Shown here: positions 1 to 8,890 of the stretch, piece by piece
Layout: every line of letters starts with the position of its first letter
How positions within the stretch are numbered: the stretch's first letter is position 1
Origin: Ichthyophthirius multifiliis
Taxonomy: Eukaryota > Ciliophora > Oligohymenophorea > Hymenostomatida
Direction of reading: 5' to 3'
Length of the DNA: 22,772 nt
Assembly (NCBI RefSeq): GCF_000220395.1
Contig: NW_004087047.1
Coordinates: forward strand, 1 to 22,772
Program-made: the position numbers and the translations under genes
Notes under the pieces: generated by a model
The model's database searches: none
Told to the model about the DNA's origin: nothing
The model's input: the letters and a program-made list of their open reading frames with translations, nothing else

Positions 1-690
1 TTATATATTTATTATTTTTATTTATTTATTAAGGATAATTTAAATAATTAATTAAGATATTTTAAAAAAATTAAATTATATTAATATAAAAAACTAAATA
101 CTAATTTAAAATATTTAATGCACTTTATTAAAAAAATAATAATTTATGAAAAATATTTAAATGAATTCGTCTTATATTTATAAAAAATTTAAAATATTTA
201 TATTTATTATCATTTATTTAAATATTTAATATAAAACTACTTTTTTTAGTGATTAAAGTATTTGAATAAATGATTCTTAAATCTAAAATATTTTGAAATA
301 AAAAAATTATATATTAAATTAATGTAAATTCTAATAAATATAAAATTAAAGTTAATATATAATATTGTAAATATTCGAAACACATTTTGATGAAAACAAA
401 CAAATTGATAATTAATATTACTTATTAAAATAGTTAACTTAGAAACTTGATAAATATCAAACTATCTAATAATATTTTTTAATAGAGTCTAATCTAATAT
501 CGAATAATTATAGTAAAAAATAAGAAATAGGTTTCGAATAATAAAAATATTTTATAAGAATTAATAAATAAATAGTATAAAATTCAGAAAAAATATAATA
601 AATCAAATTTTTATTTAAGTATTTAAAAATATAGTAATCTAAATTTTTTGTTATTAATTAAACATAATAACTAAATACTTTATATAAGTT
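1..690. other. AT-rich non-coding stretch
   Basis: I see no convincing gene here on either strand under the ciliate code. The sequence is almost pure A/T with short homopolymer runs and no G/C-richer codon pattern such as the coding regions show. No telomeric repeat is present at the left edge, so the window does not start at a chromosome end. Confidence 0.5.
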
Positions 691-699
691 AAATTATAA

Positions 700-1340
700 T
701 ATAGTTTTTTTTCAAAAGCAACTAACATTTTAAAATATAGAATTTTAAATTAAAAACAAGAAAATTTGTTTCATTATATTAAGCTGAAGACTTTAATTAA
801 ATATTTTATAAAGTTTAAGAATAATAAGATTTTTAAATAATTAATTTTAGTATTTAATTAATTACAATAATATTTTTAATGAAATTAAATAATTTTTAAA
901 GATTTAACATAAAATTTGGAAATATCTATTTATTTATAAGAAGATGATGTTACACTTAATATTTAAGAAAATTTTTTGATTAAAAAATATGAATTTTAAA
1001 AAGACTTATTTAAAAGATGCTGATATTAAGAAAATTACTTGAAAATTAAAATCAAAGGATTTTAAAACAATTTTTTAGATATTATTTCAGATTTTATTAA
1101 TAAATTAAAATATAGCAAAATAAGTATCTTGTATATCTATTAAAATAATTTATTTTTATATAGATAAATAAATATTTGTTTGATAAAGTTAAATCTTTAT
1201 TTATTAAAAAAATAAAAAAATAATAATGAATTGATAAAAAATTTATTAAGTATATTTTTTATTAATATAAACAAATATTTATTATTGAAATTAAGATATA
1301 TATATTATTTTTGTATGAATACTATTTTATAAATCTGGTT
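700..1340 (+). pseudogene. possible decayed or heavily interrupted coding stretch
   Basis: Short coding-looking segments appear on the plus strand but do not join into one frame. Around 916-1015 the ciliate-code reading contains segments such as LEISIYLQEDDVTLNIQ and FLIKKYEFQKDLF, which are richer in D/E/L/V than random A/T sequence gives. Downstream, DADIKKIT lies in another frame, and in-frame TGA codons interrupt every frame. I could not find GT...AG introns that reconcile the pieces. It may be a gene relic, a gene with sequence errors, or chance. No family is recognised. Confidence 0.22.
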
Positions 1341-1492
1341 CTCAAAAAAAAAAAAATTGATATTTTTAATAATATTATATATATATATAAAGAAAGAAAA
1401 GTTGAGTAAAATAAAACTATTTAATATTTTAACATATTTTTCTAAATATATTTTATTTTATATTTTTTATCTGTATTAATAAATTATAATAC

Positions 1493-2015
1493 TCATATTT
1501 AATCTATTTCTTTTAATAAAAGTTAAGAAAGTTCTTAATTTTATTAGTTTATCCATTACTAATCATTTTAATTAAATGAAAATTTTTATACTCCACTATT
1601 TGTTTAAATAAAAATAAATTAAAAATAGCTTTAAATTATAAATAAGAAAATACCTAATAGGAGATGAATAAAATAATAAGTTTTTTGTAAGTAATTTATT
1701 TATAATAAATATTTAATCGTTTTTTAATTGTAGTTATATATTTCCTTCGCTTACTTCAACGTTATTTATTTTAATACTAGGACTTTATGTTAATATTTCT
1801 GCTAATTGCTATTTACATAAATATTTTTTATATATTATAAATTTATTATATTTTATTCTAACATTTATAAATTTTCCACTATTTTTTTCGAAATTTTATC
1901 TTTCTTAATCACTTTTTTAATTATATGTTATTACTGAAGATAATCTTAATAATCTTAAATTTGTTTATCTTTAAAAACCTTTATTAAAAATGTAATTTAT
2001 AGTAAATTTTTGCAT
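1493..2015 (-). CDS. frataxin, mitochondrial (three exons)
   Basis: Frataxin is the mitochondrial matrix iron-binding regulator of iron-sulphur cluster assembly (family knowledge). Exons on the minus strand are 2015-1863, 1808-1654 and 1595-1493, joined across GT...AG introns of 54 nt (1809-1862, phase 0, length divisible by three) and 58 nt (1596-1653). The spliced product has 136 residues and ends at TGA 1493-1495. It begins with a basic leader (MQKFTINYIFNKGFQRQ, RLLRLSS) typical of mitochondrial import. The family core is visible: IINK at about 86-89, SSPISG at 99-104 (the second intron splits the Ser103 codon), then FNQNDQQWIN with the conserved Trp at 117, and a final helix QELSQLLLKEI. 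The usual Trp before SSP is Phe97 here. The first helix is less acidic than in human frataxin. At 136 residues it is short for a precursor. The second splice restores the family motif exactly, so the model is firm. Confidence 0.9.
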
Positions 2016-2544
2016 TTTTTTATTTTGCTTTTTTGTTTATTATAGAAAAAAAATAAAAATATATCTTTTAAAATGCAAATTAAAATAAATATTATTCAAT
2101 TATTTTTTTATTTAAAATTTATTATTTTATATTTATACTAATACAATATAATAAAAATGTTTTATAAAATTTTAAACTTAAGATTTGTTTTTAATTTTTA
2201 ATGGTTTATTAAATTTTCATATATAAATAGATACAATTAATAAATTTATATTATTTTTTGAAATATATTTACTATTTTTCTAAATAAATAATTCAATTAA
2301 TTGAATTATAATATGATTTTAATTACATTTTTTTTGTTTAAAACTTATAGAAAGTAGTTTAATTAAAAGTTTAATTTTCAATAAATATTTTTTAAAAATT
2401 TATGAATCTAATACTAAAAATTAAGATTAATAAATCAATTAATAGTTATAGTTTTAAAAAAATAAAAAATTTAAAAAATAATAATATTTTATTAAATATT
2501 ATAAATCCTTATTTAATAAAAAGAATATTATAAAATAAAAATAA
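2016..2544. promoter_or_regulatory. divergent intergenic region between frataxin and 14-3-3
   Basis: This 529-bp gap separates two genes transcribed away from each other, so it must hold both promoters and 5' leaders (inference from layout). It is almost entirely A/T with homopolymer T and A runs. I see no ORF, and no individual promoter element can be named from sequence alone. Confidence 0.45.
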
Positions 2545-3423
2545 ATGAAGTCAACAATAATGCATGAATTAAAACCTGATATGAAACGAGACAACTTATT
2601 ATTTTTAGCCCGTTTATCATAATAAACTGAAAGATTTCCTGAAATGTTAGAATACATGAAACGTATAATATAATAACCTTAAATTGAATTAACAAAAGAT
2701 GAAAGAAATCTTTTGAGTACATCTTATAAAAGCATAGTAGGATCAAAACGTGCTGAAATACGTGTATTAGATGCAATATTTGAAAAAGAGAAAAGACAAG
2801 ATTAACAGAGTACTAATCTGCAATATATAATAAAATATAAGTAAAAAGTTGAAAGGGAAATATTTTAAAACTGTGAAGATTTGATAGCAATTATAGATTA
2901 AATTTTACTTCCAAATGTTAAATGTTTAGAATCGAAAGTCTTTTATTTAAAAATAAGAGGCGATCATTTTCGTTATTATGCAGAATGTTTAAAATCGAGA
3001 GCTTTATAATAATAAGATAACAATAATTCCGGTGATTTAAATAATAATAATAATAATTCAGAATATGAAGAAGAATAATCTGAAATAATTGAATATGAAT
3101 GTAGGCCAAAAGAAGAAGTTGAAGAAGAAGCTCTAAACTCTTATAGAGAAGCAAATGAAATTGCAAGAATGAATTTAGCCTCAACTGATCCTATTAGATT
3201 AGCTCTCATTTTAAATATGAGTGTTTATTTTTTCGAAGTTTTGGATAAAATTCATGATGCTATTAGAATTGCTAATAATGCTTTTGAGGAAGCAATCTAA
3301 AATATTGATAATGTTAATGAAGAAAATTATAAAGACTCAACGCTTATTATGTAGTTGTTAAGAGATAATATCTAATTATGGACAGATCTTTTATAATAAT
3401 AATAAAATTAAGAAGATTAATGA
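2545..3423 (+). CDS. 14-3-3 family protein with enlarged Asn/Glu-rich loop
   Basis: 14-3-3 proteins are cytosolic dimers that bind phosphoserine/threonine motifs in client proteins. This is one exon of 292 residues, from ATG 2545 to TGA 3421-3423, read with TAA/TAG as Gln. Both family signatures are present: RNLLSTSYKSIVGSKR at 54-69 and YKDSTLIMQLLRDNIQLW at 262-279. All phosphopeptide-contact residues can be aligned: Lys62, Arg69, Arg143-Tyr144 (in GDHFRYYAE), Asn224 (in LILNMSVYFFE) and Asn275. The oddity is an insertion of about 35 residues between FRYYAE and SYREANEIA, with a run of Asn (166-171) and many Glu (174-196); usual members have only a short linker there. Total length is therefore well above the usual 245-260. 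The ligand groove looks intact, so it is probably functional. The gene ends 61 bp from the convergent transporter gene. Confidence 0.97.
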
Positions 3424-3484
3424 AAAAAACTAAATATTATATATATAAATATCTATTAAAATAAGTGAAACAAAAAATGTATTT

Positions 3485-5005
3485 TCAATTTATTTTCTTC
3501 TCATTTTATTATAAATCGTTATTTTATTATAAATCGCTTTAATTATTTTAAATAATAAAATATTTTTCTTCTTCTTCCTATTCTTTTCTAACATCTAACT
3601 ACTTCTAAGTTTTATCTACAGGAAAAGTAATAAAAACAGATATAGTAATAAATAAAATTATAGAAAAAGCCAAAAAAATAACCCATTTATCATACAAGAA
3701 TATTTTATATAATACAAAAGGAGCTAAAGCACCTGCAGCCCTTCCACTAGCAGCACATATACCCAAACCCATAGATCTAAAGTTAGTATCATAACTTTCT
3801 GAGGTAACTGGCTATGCAACTAATCCTGCGAATTTTGAAAAGAAAAGAATAGCTCCAAGTCCGAATAATAAAAATTTATCTTATAAAAAATAAATAAGTA
3901 ACTAAAATATCATACAGAAAATCAATGACGCAAAAATAATTCTTATTCTTCCAACTTTTTGGGTATCGACAAGTAAATAAGCAATAATAGAAGCAGGAAT
4001 TTCACTCAAAGTAGCCAAAAAAAAGTCAAATATACCCATTCCTTAACTGTGAAAAAGAAAAGGTAAAATAAAAGAAAATCCAGAAGAGATAAACTAAGTG
4101 TTAATAGAAGCAATTATAAGTCTCCATGTAATTGGTAAATTTTAATTTTAAAAAATTCCTTTAAAAACTTAAAATTTAGAAATTTTATTCTAATCTTCAA
4201 AGGTATATAATTACCAATTTTACAATTTTCTTTTTTCTTCATCTGTAATTTCAATAAAATTTCCTTTCTAATGATTTTTTATTCCAATATTAGACATAAT
4301 TGAAATTGCATCATCAATTTTTCCTTGCGAAAGTAAAAAGCGTGGACTTTCATCTAAAAATAAAAAACATAAAATTGCCATTACAAATGTAGGAATTGCT
4401 TAACAAATAGCCATTGCCCTCCAATTTCCTTCTTCAAGGCTTACAAGGAAAAAAGTACATAACAAAATTAAATAAAATTTACCTAATAATTATGCACTTT
4501 ATATAATTATTAAAGCCCTTCCTCTTAAATGAACTGGACTTATTTCTGTACATATTAATATACCAATTGGTATTGTCAAACCTATTACAAATCCATATAG
4601 AAATCTAATTAGAATCATTTATATATAATCTTAAGCAAATGAAGTCCAAATTACAGTTAATAATTATACAAAAGAACCTGCTATCATTGTTTTTTTTCGG
4701 CCTAATAAATCGCAGAGAATACCTGCAACTATCGCACCTAAAAATAATCCGAAATAAAATAAACTGCCTAATAATTCTATTTGCGACTAATTTAATGACC
4801 ATTCTTTTTTTAAAATTTAAACTAATATTATCATAAAAAAGTTCTCGGAGCCATCAATAAAATCTATAAAAGACACAATTGAATAAACCTTTACTTAATT
4901 AACATATTTTATTAATATATTTTTTACTATCATTTAATATGGACCAAAACCCAACCTTTTTGATAATATTTCATCAAATGAAATTTTGTCATGAAGAATA
5001 TCCAT
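3485..5005 (-). CDS. MFS transporter, SV2/organic-solute porter type
   Basis: This is a major facilitator superfamily secondary transporter, expected to have 12 membrane helices. The substrate cannot be read from sequence. The reading runs from ATG (CAT 5003-5005) to TGA (TCA 3485-3487), giving 506 residues without splicing. Helix 1 carries FIDFIDGSE with the conserved Asp at about 51. The loop 2-3 signature is GILCDLLGRKK at about 95-105. Arg134 and Glu154 follow in helices 4 and 5, then RGR at 161-163. After helix 6, DESPRFLLSQGKIDDA (218-233) matches the PESPR block of SV2, organic-cation and sugar porters. A large Gln-rich cytosolic loop separates the halves, and the C-terminus is hydrophilic with a duplicated DLQQN. 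A 39-nt stretch at 4889-4927 starts GTAAAA and ends AAAG on the coding strand, is in frame, and adds 13 residues (KNILIKYVNQVKV) to a spot where relatives have none. I think it is an intron, giving 493 residues. Confidence 0.9.
3503..3538. repeat. two tandem 18-bp units inside the transporter 3' end
   Basis: The 18-bp unit attttattataaatcgtt at 3503-3520 is followed directly by a copy at 3521-3538 differing at one base. On the coding strand it encodes a repeated six-residue DLQQN block in the hydrophilic C-terminal tail. It is in frame, so it only lengthens the tail. Confidence 0.85.
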
Positions 5006-5587
5006 TTAATTTGTTTGATTAACTTTATTTATTTTATATATATTTATGTTTTAATAAATTTACAATGTATTAAAAAATATTTATGAAATAAAATTTCATT
5101 TTTAATATAAATTAAACTTTAATATATTATTTTTTATATATATAATTACTTAGTAAATTATAGTTTATTTCAGAGCTTCTAAAAAAAAATTAACTTTTTT
5201 ATTTCCTTTTTTTTATAAATAAAATGTTTTTACCTATTTATTTTATTTATCGTTTTTTTATATGAACCCAAAAATTATCTTTAATAATTTATAAAACGAT
5301 ATTGTTTTTCTTTATTATTTCAAAATATCAAATTGTTTTTAATTTAAAATCAAATAAACTTAAGAAAAACAATTAATAATTAACTATAAATAATATTTTT
5401 TAAATATAAAAATTTTAATCTCTATAAATAAAAATAAATTATTTTGCTAATATAAATATAATTAATAAAAATATAAAAGCTATAAATATTATTAATTTTA
5501 TATTTCTAAAAATGCTTAAAAAAAACATTTAAATTAAATAAATAATTCAGATATTAATAAAACAAATATATAATTTAAAAAAGTTTA
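5006..5587. other. AT-rich divergent intergenic region
   Basis: This 582-bp gap lies between the start of the transporter (minus) and the start of the next plus-strand gene. It must include both promoters by layout. I see only A/T-rich sequence with poly-A and poly-T runs, and no gene. Confidence 0.45.
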
Positions 5588-6091
5588 ATGGAAAATTAAA
5601 TTTCTTGCCTAAAATTTATATATATATAAAGTGGTATAAATAAAAAATTAGAATCATAAGCTTAAGAAAAATAAATAAACTATCTTCCTTTAATAAAAGA
5701 TGAAATATAAAATAATAATAAACATAATTTAGTTTAATTTGGATTACCAATCAACTATTCTTTTGATTATAATTAAGAAACAAATTAATTATTTCGATAA
5801 AAATTTAAGTTAAGCTCAGATAAATAATAATAATAAAATAAAGTTTAATAAAAAACAGAATAAGTATACTTACCATAACCAGAAAGAAATAATAACCGAA
5901 AAGTTATATTGTAAATAGATTAATAAAATTATGTCAGTGAACCTTTGCCAGATATAAATTATGATAATAGATGTATGAAAATAAATAAAGTTTTAAAAAA
6001 ACTTTAAATTACAAACTCTAGCTTTAAAGATTAATAAGAATAAAAGTTTTAATTAGAAATTAATAGTTATTTTTCTACTTAATAAAAATGA
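5588..6091 (+). CDS. unknown protein, hydrophilic, 167 residues
   Basis: I do not recognise a family. The ciliate-code frame runs from ATG 5588 to TGA 6089-6091, giving 167 residues. The first 35 residues include a short hydrophobic patch (CLKFIYIQ). The middle is Asn/Gln-rich, with more complex segments such as NLVQFGLPINYSFDYNQE (47-64), VYLPQPERNNNRKVILQID (93-111) and YVSEPLPDINYDNRCMKINK. The mix of Pro, Gly, Cys and acidic residues in one long frame, amid pure A/T flanks, argues that it is coding. No signal peptide, membrane span or catalytic motif is seen. The only other in-frame Met is near residue 130, so the start is probably right unless an upstream exon exists. Confidence 0.65.
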
Positions 6092-6549
6092 GTAATATAT
6101 AAAATATTAATTAATTTTTAGCAAAATCATTAATATTTATATAAAAAAGTTTATTAATCAGTATAATTAAATATTAATATTTTATTTTTGTGTGTATAAA
6201 ACTATATTATATATAAAATTTTAAAATATTCAACAATAATAATAATAATAATTTATAAAGTTTCTAATTATATTAACTTCAATAAATAGAATTATTTTTT
6301 AAAAGTAAGATATGTACTTTTTTAAAAATTAATTAAACATCTTTTAGATATAAAAATATATAAATTATTCTAATTTATATTTAAAATTTATAATCATTTT
6401 TATTTATAGCAAATAGTTTTGCATAAATTGATTTTCATATAAATTTGGTATTAAAAATAAAAAAAGTACTAAGTAAAGAAAAAAGGGGAAAAATATTTAT
6501 TAATATAAATTAACTTAAATAAAAAAAAATACAAATAAAAAAGAAAAAT
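6092..6549. other. AT-rich intergenic region
   Basis: This 458-bp gap lies between two genes in the same direction. It contains a short ATA/ATT run near 6237-6254 and several poly-A tracts. I find no ORF with coding character and no RNA gene. Confidence 0.45.
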
Positions 6550-6897
6550 ATGAATTATTTAAAAAATTCTATCAAATTAAATTATGTAAATTAATTATAT
6601 AGAAGATAATATCATGCGAAAAATATTACAACTACAGACCTTCCAATAGATTATGATAAAAATGAAATTGCTCAAAGATCTGGATTTAAATAAGGAGATT
6701 AATCACCATATGCATACAATGAAGTATTTAAATATCCTGAGGATTATTAACCATGGGGCTTTAATTATAAAGGTGATGGAATTTTGATAAGTGCTTTAAC
6801 AGCAATTATATTTACATCTTTTATGTATAGATATTCACATTCTTAAAAAACAGGAAGAAAAGAAAGTAAAATTAAAGATGTTTATTATAAATTATGA
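6550..6897 (+). CDS. small single-pass membrane protein, probably mitochondrial
   Basis: The 115-residue frame runs from ATG 6550 to TGA 6895-6897. The first 25 residues are basic, lack acids and are rich in Asn/Tyr/Leu (MNYLKNSIKLNYVNQLYRRQ), which fits a mitochondrial presequence. A compact soluble part follows with the segment FKYPEDYQPWGFNYKGDG at 60-77. One hydrophobic span (ILISALTAIIFTSFMY, about 78-93) precedes a short basic tail (RKESKIKD). This architecture matches small accessory subunits of respiratory complexes, but I cannot assign a specific one, so that role is a guess. It is a single exon with no close neighbour in its direction. Confidence 0.75.
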
Positions 6898-7377
6898 TAA
6901 AAAAAAGCAAATAAAATGTATGTTTTATTAACTTATTTTTTATTTAAAAACAACAACAAAAATTGAAAAATATTAATTGGAATTATTTATTATATTTATT
7001 ATTTAAAGATAAAATTTTATCATTTTTAAAAATTAATTAATGTTTTAAAATTTTCTTTTTATTATATAAAAACAAAATATTGGTAAAAACAAAATATTAA
7101 TGTAAAAATAATGTATAAAGTTTATAATATATTTTCAAAAGTTTTATTTAATCATTGCTAACATGTTAATTTATAAATAAAAATAAAAAATATATAAAAA
7201 ATTATTATAAAAGTAATTAAATATTATTAATATAATAATAAAATAAATATATGAAAATAAAAAATATAATATTTTAAAATATTATTATATATTTATATGT
7301 TAATTAATAATTATTAATTTATAATTTTTAAATTTTATATCTATTTAATTTTCTTATTAATTTATAATTAAAAAAAT
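6898..7377. other. AT-rich intergenic region
   Basis: This 480-bp gap between same-direction genes is nearly pure A/T, with a short near-repeat of tggtaaaaacaaaatatt-like sequence around 7070-7100. I see no gene in it. Confidence 0.45.
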
Positions 7378-8055
7378 ATGTTTAAAGATGATTCATAATT
7401 TAGCTACTCAAATTTAGATTAGATATAATAAGCTGTTTTGGCAATTTAATAAAAAATGAGTAAGTTAATTAAATAAAAGAAAAAATAGAAAGAAAATGAA
7501 ATCGAGAATTCAAAACAAATTAGATTTGAAAAAGATGTTATTAAATTAAATGGTCCTTTAATAAAAGAAAACTAATTTTAATAATATGAAGCTGCAACTT
7601 TAAAAATACAAAATTTATGGAGATAAAAAAAATAACTAAAAATAATAGATAGAGTGGATGAGAAAAAAATAAATATTAATAATTTTTAAGACAGAATGAA
7701 AAATTGTGAAAAACAAATGATTTAGAATATATAATATAATTAATTAAAAAATATTCCAAATATATATCAATAAAACTAAAAAAATTAATAAATTGCTTAA
7801 TAATAAAAAAACAAAAATACAATTTAAATTTAAAATTAAAAAAAGATGTTTCAAAATATTCAAATTAATAATATAATATTTAAGAATAATAAATAAAAAA
7901 AATGGAAAGAATAAGAAAAATAAATCTTGTTGAAACTAATAGAAGTATATGGAAACAAAGATTGGATTTCAATATGTAAGCATTTACCAGATAAAACACC
8001 GATTTAATGTTAATAAATGTATAACTAACTAATTAATAACATATAAAAATAATGA
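7378..8055 (+). CDS. Myb/SANT single-repeat protein, Gln-rich
   Basis: This is a probable nuclear DNA- or chromatin-binding protein. The 225-residue frame runs from ATG 7378 to TGA 8053-8055. The C-terminal end holds one Myb/SANT repeat at about 174-220: KKWKEQEKQILLKLIEVYG, then NKDWISICKHLPDKTPIQC and QQMYNQL. The three spaced aromatics (Trp176, Trp196, Tyr215) and the KT-x-x-QC turn before the third helix are the family hallmarks. The first 170 residues are basic and Gln/Asn-rich, with a helical segment at about 66-115. A single repeat at the extreme C-terminus, with no second repeat, is a common layout in ciliate Myb-like proteins; whether it binds DNA or histone tails cannot be told. No intron is needed. 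Confidence 0.85.
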
Positions 8056-8202
8056 GAGTTTTATTTAAAATATAGCATATAAAATAATTATTAATACTTT
8101 TTTAAAAATATTAAAATATTCTAATAAAAAAATAATATTTAATTTTTTTTTATATATGTTTATTTTTACAAAAAACATTATACATTTAATAATATATAAA
8201 TA

Positions 8203-8490
8203 TCAAATACTTTAATGGATATTAGAAAGATTTTTGCAAAGTAAAAGAGGTGACTATTAAGAGTAAAAACTTTATTTGTCCATTTAAATCGTTATATTCG
8301 TCTACTTTATATAAAATTAGCTTTTAAATGTACTGAGTTTTAATCTCCTGTGATTAACTATATAGGAATTTATATTTTAGTTCTTTATCTATAACTTTTA
8401 GTTTCTCTTTCTTTAAAATGGAGAAATTTTCTTAATATATACATACGATCGCAATTTTGAGAAAATTTAAAAGTATTATTGCGCCTTCAT
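8203..8490 (-). CDS. doubtful small basic ORF (or unrecognised RNA gene)
   Basis: A minus-strand frame from ATG (CAT 8488-8490) to TGA (TCA 8203-8205) gives 95 residues, very basic, starting MKAQQYFQIFSKLRSYVYIK and including VNHRRLKLSTFKSQFYIK. The interval has clearly more G and C than its flanks, including GCG, CGA and ACG codons that are rare elsewhere in the window, so it is probably a functional unit. However, another minus-strand frame is also open here and reads equally protein-like (MYILRKFLHFKERETKSYRQ...). Because two frames look alike, an RNA gene or part of a spliced gene is also possible. No tRNA, U snRNA or SRP motif was recognised. Confidence 0.3.
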
Positions 8491-8890
8491 TAAAATAGAG
8501 TTTTTTAAAAAATAACCGTATAAATTAAAAAATTTAAGAACATGAAAGTATATACTTTTTAAAATGTATAAAAATAAATAAATATATTATTAATTTATTA
8601 TTATGATTATCCTTATAATATAAAATAAAAAATTGACTAATAATTTTAACCTTCATTTTAATATTCGATATTGATTGTATTTAAATATATATATTAAAGA
8701 TATTTTTGATTTTATTTCTGTAAAAAATACACATATTAATTTTCTATTATGTATTAAATTAATAAATAATTGAAAATGAATATTTATTAATTAAAAATTA
8801 ATATTAAATTAAAATGCATTTAAATTAAAAAAAAATTAGATATAAAAATATTAGTTTTTTTTTTAAAATTTATAAAAAAATAAATTATTT
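8491..8890. other. AT-rich intergenic region
   Basis: This 400-bp stretch upstream of the doubtful ORF and downstream of the large minus-strand coiled-coil gene shows only A/T-rich sequence. I identify no further feature. Confidence 0.4.

Noticed and set aside
2528-3184. Minus-strand ORFs opposite the 14-3-3 gene
   Set aside because: The plus strand encodes a complete 14-3-3 protein with both signatures. The minus-strand ORFs are shadows with hydrophobic low-complexity translations.
4605-4836. Short ORFs on both strands inside the transporter
   Set aside because: They are other-frame shadows of the MFS coding sequence.
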